A DNA stretch of 64,000 bases from CAYYJR01 sp964472305 (GTDB lineage Bacteria > Armatimonadota > Hebobacteria > CAIYQO01), in the NCBI GenBank assembly GCA_964472305.1, contig CAYYJR010000020.1, forward strand, positions 10,338 through 74,337, given 5' to 3'. Positions within the stretch are counted from its first letter, which is position 1, and each line of letters begins with the position of its first letter. A program made the translations under genes and the position numbers. The notes under the pieces are model-generated. The model did not search any database, was not told where the DNA came from, and saw nothing but the letters and a program-made list of their open reading frames with translations. Below are positions 9,523-19,200 of this stretch, piece after piece.

Positions 9523-12453
9523 ATGATACTGATTCGTCCGCTGGCGCTGGCGCTGGTGTTGGTCGGCGCACTTGCCGCCATCGCCGCGCCCATGCCGAGC
9601 AATACGCTGTACCTGGGCGCGGGGTCGCGCGCGGATCAGGCGGTGTTGTCGGCACATCGCACGCGCGTGCAGGCGCAGTCCCGCGAGATCGCCCGCTACC
9701 GGGCGTTGCTGCTGCGCAAGGGCATCATCACCCCGCGCACCGTGTTGCCGCGTTTCGATACCTTTTTCGTCGCCGGCACCACAGGCCGTTCGTTGATGCG
9801 TACTCGCCTGGGGGCAGGCACGCTGACCTTCGCCTACAACGGGTGGACCGCGCCCGACGAAGACGTCCTGCGTGCCTTCGTCACCCGCGCGTATCCGGTG
9901 CTGGTCAGTCTGTATGGGCAACCGGCATCTTCCGCCGTGGTTACGCTGGCCGCCGGCGGTGCGGCCATTGAAGAAGGGGAGATCACCCTTGACACCGGCG
10001 GCGACGCCATCACCATCACGTTGGGACCGGTGCCGTCCGATTTCGCCATCGGCGACAACGGCCATTACGGCCTGGACCTGATGCACCTGCTGTTGCATGC
10101 ATTCCACGCGCCGGCGCTCATCGGCCTGGACGCCTGGGAAGAGGGCATGACGCGCGCGGCGGCGATGATCGCCGCCACCCAGCTCGATCCGAGCTTCGAC
10201 CCCGCGTTGGAATCCAGCTACCTGCTGCCGCTCTACGATTACCTGAACCAGCCGGGACTGACCAATGCCTCGCTGTCACCGCGCAACGGCAACGTGGCGA
10301 TGTCCATCTGGCGGTTGGGGATGGCCCTCTCCGCCTGGTTGAAGATCTATATCGAGAATCCCAATGTATTCGCGCAGTTCAACGCGCAATACTATGCCGC
10401 GGTTACCGGCAACGCCGGTCTGGCCGGAAACCAGACCGCGCTGAAAAACCTGCTGGCGGGCGTGGTGCCGATGGTGGAAGGCCTGCCGCTGCTCACCTGG
10501 TATGACAATCAATACGTACTGCGTCCCACCGCCATCGTCGGTAAGCGCCTCTACTTCTTCGAATATCCGAAGCAGGATGACGTCTCGTTGATCCTCCATT
10601 ATTTCCTCACCAATGCCGACGGGTCGGAAACGCCGTTGAGCGGCTCGGCCACCGTGGAGTACCACGCATACGATGCGATTCCGCTTTACCCGCAGGAAGG
10701 CAACGACATTGCGATCACGCTGGGCGGCGACTTTCCCGGCACCGGCGCGCTGAATCCGGGATTTTACAACATCGGCGGGCCGCAACGCATCCGCATCACC
10801 GCGGCCGTGAGCGGGCTGAAAACCTCGGTCTATTACCCATACGGCGTGCAAGCCTTCGCGCAGGATAACACCGGCGTGGTGACGGACAGCAACGAGTTGT
10901 TCGGCACGCTCGTCGGCGCCGACACCGGCGACGTGAATATCACGCTGGGCATGAATTCGCTGCATGCCGCGGTGTCGCAAGGCGTGTTCTCCGTGCAGAT
11001 GACCGCCGCCGAGTTGGGATTGACCTATTTTACGCCCGCCATTTTCACCTTCAGCGCTAACGGCGTCGAGGTGAGCGTGCGGCGCAACATCGGCTACAGC
11101 TATTATGCGCCGTTGCTGGTGGTGGGACAGCAATCGGCGGTTACCCTCACCCACACGTTCCTTGCCGGTCCCGCGTTGATCAGCTTTCCACTGACGCCGG
11201 ATGTGACCGACGCGGCGACGCTGTTCAATGCGCCGGCGGATTTCAATTTCGCCGCCTGGGATCCGACGCTGGCGGGCGCCGACAAATACCGCCGGTATCC
11301 CGCGACACCGGCGCTCGCGCCGGGACGCGGATTCTGGCTCGACCTGCCGGCGAACAAAACGCTGACCATGACGGGCGCGCCACTGCCGGCCGATGCACCG
11401 TACAGCCTGACGCTGGAGCCGGGGTGGAACATGATCGGCAACATGTTCAACGCTGATCTGAATCCATGGGCGCTGGTCGTTGAGTCGGGCTACACCGGTT
11501 ACCGGCTCAGCGAAGCGATGCGGCTTGGACTGGTCGGGCCGGTGTGGAGCTATGATCCCACCGCGACCTATCAGGTAAAAGGCAGCCTGTCGCCCTGGGA
11601 AGGCGCATGGATCCAGAACCGTACCGGCGGGCGCCTCACGTTGCTGCAACAGGGCGGCACGCGCGGGCGCGCCGCCGCTGAAGACGCGATGAAGCTGCTC
11701 ACCGAAGGCGGTTGGGGCATTGCCTTGCGCGCACGCGCCGGCGCGTCATTGGACGCGATGGCGGTTGCCGGGGTCTCTACCCGTGCCCGGCAGGGGGTGA
11801 ACGAGCTCGACTGGATGAAGCCCCCCGCGTTTACTGACGGCGTGCGCCTGGCGTTCATTCATCCGGCGCGCCGCCTGGCCGGCGCGGTATATGCCACCGA
11901 CATCCGGCCCGCCATCGGCCTGCAAGGCGAGGAATGGGAATTCGAAGTGTCCAGCACCCGTCAAGGTGACGTGACGTTGAGCTGGCCCGATTTGCGCGGA
12001 ATACCCGCGGAATACCAGCTCGTGCTGGAGGACGAAGGACTGAACCAGCGTCGCTATTTACGCACCACGCCGGCGTATAGTTATGTCGCGACCGGAACGT
12101 CCGAGCGCCCCGATATCCGCCGTTTCCGCCTGCGCGTCACCCGCCAGAGCACCGCGCCGCTCGCGTTTCTGAATATGCAGGTGGTGCCGTCGCGCGGCGG
12201 CGGCGCGCGGCTGCAGGTGACGATGAGCGCCGAAACCGAACTGATCATGGAAGTGCGCACCACCAGCGGTAAGCTGATCCGCGTGATGCACGTGCCCGTG
12301 CCCAACGCCAACGAGCCGGTGCTGATCGCCTGGGACGGTCGCGCCACCGGCGGCAAACTGGTGCCCACCGGCGCCTATCTGGTCTTCCTCACCGCCCGCA
12401 CCCCCGACGGCTTCGTCATCCGCCGCACTACGCCGATGATATTGCGACGGTAG
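9523..12453 (+). CDS. Large exported protein with degenerate peptidase motif and FlgD-like C-terminus
   Basis: About 976 residues with a signal peptide (MILIRPLALALVLVGALAAIAA). I chose ATG 9523 because GGAG stands 10 bases upstream and the signal peptide starts there; ATG 9493 overlaps the previous stop. Near residues 185-210 the sequence HLLLHAFH ... WEEGMTRAAA has the layout of a gluzincin HExxH...WxxEG site, but the catalytic Glu is replaced by Leu, so it is probably non-catalytic. Central beta domains follow. The last 80 residues (AWDGRATGGKLVPTGAYLV) match the FlgD-type Ig fold often found at the C-terminus of secreted proteins. The function is unknown; it is likely a surface-associated partner of the lipoprotein and barrel. 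Confidence 0.6.
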   Translation: MILIRPLALALVLVGALAAIAAPMPSNTLYLGAGSRADQAVLSAHRTRVQAQSREIARYRALLLRKGIITPRTVLPRFDTFFVAGTTGRSLMRTRLGAGTLTFAYNGWTAPDEDVLRAFVTRAYPVLVSLYGQPASSAVVTLAAGGAAIEEGEITLDTGGDAITITLGPVPSDFAIGDNGHYGLDLMHLLLHAFHAPALIGLDAWEEGMTRAAAMIAATQLDPSFDPALESSYLLPLYDYLNQPGLTNASLSPRNGNVAMSIWRLGMALSAWLKIYIENPNVFAQFNAQYYAAVTGNAGLAGNQTALKNLLAGVVPMVEGLPLLTWYDNQYVLRPTAIVGKRLYFFEYPKQDDVSLILHYFLTNADGSETPLSGSATVEYHAYDAIPLYPQEGNDIAITLGGDFPGTGALNPGFYNIGGPQRIRITAAVSGLKTSVYYPYGVQAFAQDNTGVVTDSNELFGTLVGADTGDVNITLGMNSLHAAVSQGVFSVQMTAAELGLTYFTPAIFTFSANGVEVSVRRNIGYSYYAPLLVVGQQSAVTLTHTFLAGPALISFPLTPDVTDAATLFNAPADFNFAAWDPTLAGADKYRRYPATPALAPGRGFWLDLPANKTLTMTGAPLPADAPYSLTLEPGWNMIGNMFNADLNPWALVVESGYTGYRLSEAMRLGLVGPVWSYDPTATYQVKGSLSPWEGAWIQNRTGGRLTLLQQGGTRGRAAAEDAMKLLTEGGWGIALRARAGASLDAMAVAGVSTRARQGVNELDWMKPPAFTDGVRLAFIHPARRLAGAVYATDIRPAIGLQGEEWEFEVSSTRQGDVTLSWPDLRGIPAEYQLVLEDEGLNQRRYLRTTPAYSYVATGTSERPDIRRFRLRVTRQSTAPLAFLNMQVVPSRGGGARLQVTMSAETELIMEVRTTSGKLIRVMHVPVPNANEPVLIAWDGRATGGKLVPTGAYLVFLTARTPDGFVIRRTTPMILRR

Positions 12454-12510
12454 GGCTCCTTATACATGCGCAGTTCTGGTAGCTATCCTCGTTCGTATTA
12501 CGTTTTTTAC

Positions 12511-12539
12511 TTGTCATCCCGCCTACCGCGTGCTACCAT
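12511..12539 (+). promoter_or_regulatory. Sigma70-type promoter before the beta-helix gene
   Basis: TTGTCA (12511-12516), 17-base spacer, TACCAT (12534-12539). Transcription should start near 12546, leaving a leader of about 34 bases that contains GCGGAGG before ATG 12580. An ATG overlapping the -10 box (12538) lies upstream of the predicted transcript and is therefore unlikely to be used. Confidence 0.6.
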
Positions 12540-12579
12540 GCCGCTGAGATTTTCCAACCTTCAAAGCGGAGGCCTGCCG

Positions 12580-13758
12580 ATGCGTGTGCTATTGCCGTTC
12601 CTCGTGTTCTGCACGCTGGCGCTGATTTTTCTCATGTGTGCGCGTACGGAAAGCCGGGCTGATGACGCGCCGCTTGCGCCGCGGATCATCACCGTGGGGC
12701 CGGGGCGGGAGTGCGCGACACCGAGCAAGGCGGCGGCGATCGCGCGGGATGGCGACGTAATCGCCATCGACGCCGGAGTGTATACCGGCGACACGGCGGT
12801 GTGGCGGGCGAACGACCTGACCATCATCGGCGTGAACGGACGCCCGCACCTGAACGCCGCCGGCGCCAGTTGCCAGGGAAAGGCGATCTGGGTGATCCAG
12901 GGGCGCAATACACGGGTGGAGAACATTGAATTTTCCCACTGCACGGTGCCCGACAAGAATGGCGCGGGCATTCGTCAGGAGGGGTCGGGTTTGCTGCTGC
13001 GCGCCTGCTATTTTCACGACAACGAAAACGGCATCCTCACCGGCGCGAATCCACAGAGCGATATCTTCATCGAATCGTGCGAATTCGGACCCAACGGGTA
13101 TGGCGACGGCTACTCGCACAACCTCTATATCGGCCGCGTGCGCAGCTTCACCATGCAGTATTGCTATTCGCATCACGCGAAGGTCGGGCACCTGGTGAAA
13201 AGTCGCGCGGAAGCGAATTACCTGCTCTACAACCGGCTGGACGACGGCGAAGGCGGCAATTCCAGCTATGTCATCGACCTGCCCAACGGCGGACGGTCCT
13301 TCCTTATCGGCAACCTTATCAGGCACGGCCCGCGCGCGGAGAACAGTACCGCGGTATCCTACGCCGCCGAAGGGGCGAAGAACACGCTGCAGGAACTCTA
13401 TGTGATCAACAACACCTTCGTCAACGCGCGCGCCAACGGCAAATGCCTGCGCGTACTCGGTCCCAACACAATGTTGCGCGTGGTGAACAACCTGGTCACC
13501 GGCACCGCGGTGCTGCTCGACGGCGCCGCCGTGCCGGAGCACAACCTGCTTACCGACACCCCCGGCTTTGTCGATGCCGCGCAAGGCGACTTCCGCCTCG
13601 CCGCCGATTCGCCCTCCCGCGCCGCCGGCATCGATCCTGGCATGGCCGGCGATTTTCCATTGCTGCCGAAATTCCAGTATCGACACCCGCTCGGTAAAAT
13701 TCCGCGCCCCGCGATGAATCCACCTGACATGGGGGCGTATGCTTGTGCGGATAAGTAA
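12580..13758 (+). CDS. Exported right-handed parallel beta-helix protein
   Basis: About 392 residues. A signal peptide (VLLPFLVFCTLALIFLMC) precedes a parallel beta-helix of the pectate-lyase-like type, with turns such as VENIEFSHCTVPDKNGAGIR, LLRACYFHDNENGILTG and LRVVNNLVTGT. Members of this fold include polysaccharide lyases, epimerases and adhesins, and no catalytic signature can be assigned. The GGAGG at 12571 supports ATG 12580. It sits between the surface gene set and a sialidase-like gene, consistent with a role in handling extracellular glycans. Confidence 0.75.
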   Translation: MRVLLPFLVFCTLALIFLMCARTESRADDAPLAPRIITVGPGRECATPSKAAAIARDGDVIAIDAGVYTGDTAVWRANDLTIIGVNGRPHLNAAGASCQGKAIWVIQGRNTRVENIEFSHCTVPDKNGAGIRQEGSGLLLRACYFHDNENGILTGANPQSDIFIESCEFGPNGYGDGYSHNLYIGRVRSFTMQYCYSHHAKVGHLVKSRAEANYLLYNRLDDGEGGNSSYVIDLPNGGRSFLIGNLIRHGPRAENSTAVSYAAEGAKNTLQELYVINNTFVNARANGKCLRVLGPNTMLRVVNNLVTGTAVLLDGAAVPEHNLLTDTPGFVDAAQGDFRLAADSPSRAAGIDPGMAGDFPLLPKFQYRHPLGKIPRPAMNPPDMGAYACADK

Positions 13759-13778
13759 GGAATACAGCAGGGAAGAGA

Positions 13779-13808
13779 CTGCCACTCACGAATAAAGGGA
13801 GATACAAT
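13779..13808 (+). promoter_or_regulatory. Promoter before the sialidase-like gene
   Basis: CTGCCA (13779-13784) and TACAAT (13803-13808) with an 18-base spacer. The predicted start of transcription near 13815 abuts an ATG at 13816, 15 bases before the Shine-Dalgarno-served ATG at 13831. Confidence 0.45.
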
Positions 13809-13830
13809 CGATGCTATGAGGAGAAGCGAC

Positions 13831-14946
13831 ATGGCGAAGCATCTGCTAAGTGAGCACGGCGTGGTGTGCCGGATGCCGGGAGAACGGCTCGGGTATTTCG
13901 GCTGGCCGACGGTAGCGCGTCTTGACGATGGTACGCTGGCGGTCAGCAGTTCGGGACTGCGCTCGGAGCATGTCTGCCCGTGGGGGAAGACGGTGCTGAA
14001 CGTGAGTACCGATGAAGGGCGGACGTGGTCGGCGCCGCGCGTGATCAACGATTCGCCACTCGATGATCGCGATGCCGGCATCGTGGCGCTGGGCGGCGAT
14101 CGCCTGCTCGTTTCATGGTTTACCGCTGACACCCGCAATTCCGCCGGGGAGGAATGGGTGCGCAACTGGCTGGGCGAGACGGAAGTCGCGACGTGGCAGC
14201 AACAATTAGCGGGCATCACCGATGCCATCGCCGAACAGTGGATGGGCTCGTGGATTATTCTTAGCGAAGATCGCGGCGCCAATTGGAGCGCGCCGATCCG
14301 CGTGCCCGTTTCCACCCCGCACGGCCCGATCCTGCTGCGGAACGGCGAATTGCTTTACCTGGGCAAGCGCTACCTGAACGGCTGGGACGAGATGCAGCAT
14401 GGCCGGATCGTCGCCGCGCGCAGTGGTGACGGCGGGCACACCTGGGAAGAACTGGGCGGGGTGCCCATCTATCCCGGTTCGTCGCCCGATAACTATCACG
14501 AACCGCATGTGCTCGAACTGCCATCGGGGCGACTGCTGGGCGCGATCCGATTGGAGAATGCGGGAGGCACAGACTTGGCGGCTGCCGGGCTGACCAATTT
14601 CAGCATCATGCTCACCGATTCCGACGACGGCGGGCGCACGTGGACGCCGGCACGCCCGCTCGGGTTTCATGGCTCGCCGCCGCACCTGCTGCGCCATTCC
14701 TCCGGCGCGCTGGTGCTCACCTACGGTTACCGGCAGGAGCCGTTTGGCCAGCGCGTGGCCTTCAGTCACGATAACGGCGTGACCTGGGAGTCCGATTGGA
14801 TCATCCGCGACGACGGCCCGGACGGCGACCTGGGGTATCCCTCCACCATCGAGATGGCGGACGGCAGCCTGTTTACCCTGTGCTACCAGAAGGTTCCGGG
14901 CGACGCGAAGTGTTCGCTGTTATGGTCGCGCTGGCAACTGCCGTGA
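13831..14946 (+). CDS. Sialidase-like BNR/Asp-box six-bladed propeller hydrolase
   Basis: About 371 residues of the exo-alpha-sialidase/BNR superfamily. At least five Asp boxes are visible: STDEGRTW, SEDRGANW, SGDGGHTW, SDDGGRTW and SHDNGVTW. An early Arg-containing strand and the late GYPSTIEMADGSL segment match sialidase-fold proteins. There is no signal peptide, so this copy is probably cytoplasmic. ATG 13831 has AGGAG seven bases upstream; ATG 13816 is in frame and would be leaderless from the promoter at 13779. Whether the substrate is a sialic acid or another glycan cannot be decided, because many such proteins are not true sialidases. Confidence 0.75.
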   Translation: MAKHLLSEHGVVCRMPGERLGYFGWPTVARLDDGTLAVSSSGLRSEHVCPWGKTVLNVSTDEGRTWSAPRVINDSPLDDRDAGIVALGGDRLLVSWFTADTRNSAGEEWVRNWLGETEVATWQQQLAGITDAIAEQWMGSWIILSEDRGANWSAPIRVPVSTPHGPILLRNGELLYLGKRYLNGWDEMQHGRIVAARSGDGGHTWEELGGVPIYPGSSPDNYHEPHVLELPSGRLLGAIRLENAGGTDLAAAGLTNFSIMLTDSDDGGRTWTPARPLGFHGSPPHLLRHSSGALVLTYGYRQEPFGQRVAFSHDNGVTWESDWIIRDDGPDGDLGYPSTIEMADGSLFTLCYQKVPGDAKCSLLWSRWQLP

Positions 14947-14991
14947 TGATGGATGAGTTCCCCGGCATTGCCGATGGTTCATGACTTCAGC

Positions 14992-15020
14992 TTGACACGC
15001 TGCAAACCCCTCGATATACT
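14992..15020 (+). promoter_or_regulatory. Near-consensus promoter of the attenuated methyltransferase transcript
   Basis: TTGACA (14992-14997), 17-base spacer, TATACT (15015-15020). It is the best core promoter in the window. Transcription should start near 15027, giving an untranslated leader of about 200 bases before the methyltransferase ATG at 15230. Confidence 0.75.
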
Positions 15021-15058
15021 GAATACAGTAACCTGGGAAAGGAGATGCGGAGACAGTG

Positions 15059-15139
15059 ATGGTATGCACCCATAATTGTTATTGGTATTACTTTACCTCC
15101 TCCAATCCGCGTCTCGCCTGGGTGCCGCCGGCCGGATGA
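15059..15139 (+). CDS. 26-codon leader peptide rich in Cys, Tyr, Trp and Phe
   Basis: ATG 15059 is preceded by GGAG at 15049-15052 with a six-base spacer and ends at TGA 15137. The product begins MVCTHNCYWYYFTSS and ends NPRLAWVPPAG. The run Cys-Tyr-Trp-Tyr-Tyr-Phe at codons 7-12 (15077-15094) is a cluster of rare, biosynthetically costly residues of the kind used as control codons in attenuators. The antiterminator arm lies in codons 19-22, just beyond the footprint of a ribosome stalled at that run. The peptide is too short to be functional otherwise; I infer a cis-acting sensor. Confidence 0.7.
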   Translation: MVCTHNCYWYYFTSSNPRLAWVPPAG

Positions 15140-15180
15140 GGTCGGTTCACAACACCAAAATCACTCACACCGCAGGCGAG
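15113..15180 (+). promoter_or_regulatory. Antiterminator helix of a putative ribosome-mediated attenuator
   Basis: CTCGCCTG (15113-15120) pairs perfectly with CAGGCGAG (15173-15180). The following GGTG (15121-15124) pairs with CACC (15168-15171) if G15172 bulges, giving 12 base pairs. The upstream arm lies inside the leader-peptide gene, and the downstream arm includes most of the 5' strand of the terminator at 15167-15199. The two structures therefore exclude each other. A ribosome held at codons 7-12 leaves the upstream arm free (read-through); one that finishes the peptide covers much of it (termination). Confidence 0.7.
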
Positions 15181-15199
15181 CCGCCCGCGGTGTTTTTTT
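15167..15199 (+). terminator. Intrinsic terminator in the methyltransferase leader
   Basis: ACACCGC (15167-15173) and GCGGTGT (15187-15193) form a 7-bp stem with a 13-base loop, followed by a run of T (15193-15199). It lies 31 bases before the methyltransferase start, so read-through decides expression. Confidence 0.75.
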
Positions 15200-15229
15200 G
15201 TCGCTGGATACCAGGAAAGGAGCGGAATC

Positions 15230-16000
15230 ATGTTAGCGCAATTACCACTCGATCATGACCCCCTGCTGCCGCCGATGCCGGTGAAGGTGGACCTGTTTGG
15301 CCGTGTGCTGCAGGATTATTATCGGGGTGTATCGAGCGAATATTTTCTCCGTCGGGATGATGGCCGCCTCGACCGCGACAGCAGCACGCGGTATTTCCGT
15401 TCCTGGGATGCGCTGCCGGAGCACCAACGATGCCTGCTGGGGCACGCGCACGGCCGGGTGCTGGATGTTGGCGCCGGTGCCGGCCAACATGCGCTGGCAT
15501 TGCAACAGCGCGGGCTGGAGGTGCTGGCCATCGACTGCTCGCCGCTGGCTATCGAGGTTTGCCGGGCACGCGGGGTGCAGCAGGCGCGGGTGATGGACGG
15601 CTTGCGCCTGGCGCTCACGGAGCAAAGCTTCGATTCCGTGCTGCTGCTGGGAAACAATATCGGCTTGGCCGGTACGCCCGACGGCTTGCGCGTATTGTTG
15701 CGGCAACTGCGGCGCATCGTGCGTCCCGGCGGGCAGATACTGGCCGAATTCACCGATTACACCGCCACTTACGACGCCGCCAACTTGCGCTATCATGCGC
15801 GGAATATCGCACGCAACCGTTACCCCGGCTCGATCGCCCTGCGCATTGAATATCAGGGTCAGTGCAGTTTGCCATTCGACTGGCTGCTGCCGAAGCTGGG
15901 CGACTTGCGCCGCATCTGCGCGGAAACCGGTTGGAAAGTCACCCGTTGTCTGCAGGTGATGGTCGAATCCACCTACGCCATCGTCATGGAGTTAGGGTAA
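15230..16000 (+). CDS. Class I SAM-dependent methyltransferase under attenuator control
   Basis: A 256-residue Rossmann-fold methyltransferase. Motif I is VLDVGAGAGQHAL near residue 77, the acidic end of beta-2 is VLAIDCSPLAIEV, and the post-motif region RRIVRPGGQILAEF fits Methyltransf_11/25-type enzymes. Residues 1-70 are an N-terminal helical extension. AAAGGAG lies seven bases before the ATG. The substrate is unknown; small molecules are more usual for this type than RNA, and it does not look like an Erm-type rRNA methylase. It is the first gene after the attenuator and is followed by a 17-bp hairpin, so it may be a single-gene transcript. Confidence 0.75.
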   Translation: MLAQLPLDHDPLLPPMPVKVDLFGRVLQDYYRGVSSEYFLRRDDGRLDRDSSTRYFRSWDALPEHQRCLLGHAHGRVLDVGAGAGQHALALQQRGLEVLAIDCSPLAIEVCRARGVQQARVMDGLRLALTEQSFDSVLLLGNNIGLAGTPDGLRVLLRQLRRIVRPGGQILAEFTDYTATYDAANLRYHARNIARNRYPGSIALRIEYQGQCSLPFDWLLPKLGDLRRICAETGWKVTRCLQVMVESTYAIVMELG

Positions 16001-16066
16001 GGGCTCGTGTCCCGGATAAACACCAGGCAGGGAGGTCCGGGGATGTATGCGGCGCGCGATTGGGCA

Positions 16067-16109
16067 CACCGGCTGTCTGCCGCCGATCAGCAGCGGCAGA
16101 CAGCCGGTG
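16067..16109 (+). terminator. Perfect 17-bp inverted repeat after the methyltransferase
   Basis: CACCGGCTGTCTGCCGC (16067-16083) and its exact complement (16093-16109) flank a nine-base loop. There is no T-run on either strand, so it is either a T-less terminator or an RNA/DNA structural element. The remaining sequence between 16001 and 16292 holds no convincing gene. Confidence 0.5.
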
Positions 16110-16292
16110 AAACAGACGCATGCTGCTGCCCCTCTTCACTCATCGCATGTTCTTTTCCCGATGCTGACAGGAAAATCATGGTCGTATGGGTAAATACCGT
16201 AAGAGTGCTGGAGAGGGGAGATGGTGCAGTCAGGTTTGGCGAAACGCCATCATCGCACCGATTGGGCGAATCTCCGCATCACAAGGAGCGGT

Positions 16293-19200
16293 ATGGTGTT
16301 GTCCGTTTCCCGTCTGCGCTGGTTGCTGGTGATTCTGCTGCTCCGGTTGGCCGTGGCCGTGCCCGCGAGCGATTGGCCGATGTGGCGGTACGATGCCGCG
16401 CGCAGCGCCGCGTCGCCACAGCAATTGCCGTCGCAGCCGCGGTTGCAGTGGATGCGGCAACTGGCGGCGCCCACCCCGGCATGGCCGGCGCAGCGCGATG
16501 ACGCCGGCAAGTTGTCCTTCGACGCCTCCTACGAGCCGGTGGTGGCGGGTCATACGTTATTCGTCCCGTCGATGACCACGGATTGCCTGCTCGCGTATGA
16601 CACACAAAGCGGCGCTGAGCGCTGGCGCTTTTACGCGGAAGGGCCGGTGCGTTTCGCACCGGCGGTATGGCAGGAGAAGGTCTTTGTGGTCTCCGATGAC
16701 GGCTACCTGTATTGTCTGGATGCAGCCACCGGTATACTGCGCTGGAAATTCCGCGGCGGCCCCTCCGACCGCAAAGTGCTGGGCAACGAGCGACTGATCT
16801 CTCCCTGGCCCGCGCGCGGCGGCCCGGTGATCAAGGACGGCGTGCTATACTTCGCCGCCGGCCTGTATCCCTTCATGGGCATCTTCATCTACGCGCTGGA
16901 TGCGGAGACCGGCCGCGTGATCTGGTGCAATAGCGGCAGCGGCGCCAGCTACGGGCCGCAGCAGCATCCCGGCGCCGCATCCTTTGCCGGCGTGGCGCCG
17001 CAGGGGTATCTGGTCGCCGCCGATGACACGCTACTGGTGGCCGGCGGCCGCACAGTGCCGGCGGCCTATGATCGCGCCACCGGGCAATTCCGCTACTTCG
17101 ATGTCGCGAATCGCTCGTTGGGCAACAGCGCCGGCGCTTACACGGTGAGCGCTCTGGGCCCATGGTTTTTCAACGGCGGCGCGGTGTATCGGCTCCGCGA
17201 CGGTGCGCCGTTCCAAAAACTCGCTGCCGCCGTGTTCACGGATGATACCATCATCAGTCTTGTGAACGGCACATTGGCGGCATACGGCACCCAGCCGGTG
17301 ACGCTGGCGACCGACGAGACTATCGGTCGAAAAGGCGAAAAGAACACGGCACGAACCGCGTTGCCGGAACGGTGGCGCGCGACGCTCCCGGCGGAGATCA
17401 CCGCCATTCACCTGCGGGCAGGCTCGCGCCTGTATGCGTCCGGCAGCGACGGTCTGGTTGCCGCCGTCGAGATGCCTCGCGCCGGCAAACCTGTCGCGGT
17501 GAAGTGGCGGGAGAAAGTTGACGGACATGTATGGCGGATGCTGGCTGCCGATGACCGGCTGTTCGTCGTCACCCTTGAAGGCGCGCTCTACTGTTTCGGC
17601 GAGCAACCCGGCAAACTGAAGCGGTGGGTGTTGACGCCGGAGGCGCCGCCCGTGTCTGAACCGTATGTCGCGCAGGCGGAGGCATTCTGCACCGGTGCGG
17701 GCGTGACCGGCGGTTATGCCCTGGTATGGGGCGCCGGCAGTGGGCGGCTGGCGGAGGCATTGGCGCAACGCGGCAACCTGCGCGTGATCGTGGTCGATCC
17801 CGATCCGGCGAAAGTAGCGGCACTGCGAGCGCGTTATGACGCAGCCGGACGCTACGGTCAACGCCTTGCGGTGCTGACCGGCGATCCGTTGACAATGCAG
17901 TTCCCGCCCTTCCTGGCCGAATTGATCACCACCGAGGACGCGGCGGTAGCGGGTTTCGCGTCAAAGGAACGCTTTTTCCGGCAGGTGTTTCAGGCATTGC
18001 GACCTTACGGCGGAACCGCCATCCTGCCAATCATGCTCGCTGACTACGACACGATGGCCGCATGGGTGACCGCGGCGAGATTGCCGGGGGCGAAAGTGGG
18101 GCGATTGGGCGATACATTGACTCTCACCCGCGCCGGCGCGCTGCCGGGATCGGCGGACTGGACGCAGCAATACGCCGACGCCGGCAACAGCATGTGCTCG
18201 CGCGACACGCTGGTGCAGGCGCCGCTGGGGCTGTTGTGGTTCGGTGGTCCGAGCAACGACAAGGTGTTGCCGCGCCACGGCCATGGCCCCATTCCCCAAG
18301 TGGCCGGCGGTCGCCTGGTCATCGAAGGACCGGATACCCTTAGCGCGCGCGATGTCTACACCGGGCGCACATTGTGGGAGGCGGCGCTGCCGGGCATAGG
18401 CAAGGCGTATGACAACACAGAGCATCAGCCGGGCGCCAACGCGCTGGGCAGCAATTATTTATCGTTGCCCGATGGGATTTACGTCGCATATGGCCGCAAG
18501 TGCCTGCGACTCGATCCGGCCTCCGGCAAGACGCTGGCGGAATTTACCGCACCCGCAACTCCCGCCGGGGCGGAGCCGGGTGTATGGGCCTTTATTACCG
18601 TCTGTGACGATCTGTTGATCGGCACGCTGGAACCGCTGATCTTTGACAACGAGCGCATCGGGCAGAGTAACTGGAATGCCACCGCCAGCGGGCAGTTGGT
18701 CGTGCTGGATCGCTTCACCGGCAAGCTGCTGTGGCGGCACGCGGCGCAATACGGATTTCGCCACAACGCCATCGTCGCCGGCAATGGGAAGCTGTTCTGT
18801 ATTGATCGTCTCGCCGAAAACGTCCTCGCGAAGCTGAACAGGCTGGGTGTACCTGACCACAGCGCCCCCAAACTGTTGGCGCTGGACCTGCGTAGCGGGG
18901 AAGTGCTGTGGCAGCAAGAAAAGGCGTTCGGCACCTGGTTGGGCTATGCGACGGAACGCGATGTGCTGATCCAATCGGGTCGGGCGTCGCGCGACATGCT
19001 CTTCGATGAGCCCTCTAACCGACTCGTCGCCTATCGCGGGCGCGACGGAGCGCTGCAGTGGGATAATACGCTCGGTTACCAGGGCCCGCTGATCCTGCAC
19101 GGCGACACCATTATTTCCTCCGCACGCGGCGGACGGCAACTCAGTTTGAGTACAGGTGACCTTGTCACGCGCGCGCACCCGCTCACAGGCACGCAGATGC

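Noticed and set aside
15045..15059. Four-codon frame (ATG to TGA) overlapping the leader-peptide ATG
   Set aside because: The AAAGGAG directly touches this ATG, too close for initiation. GGAG at 15049-15052 is well placed for the longer peptide.
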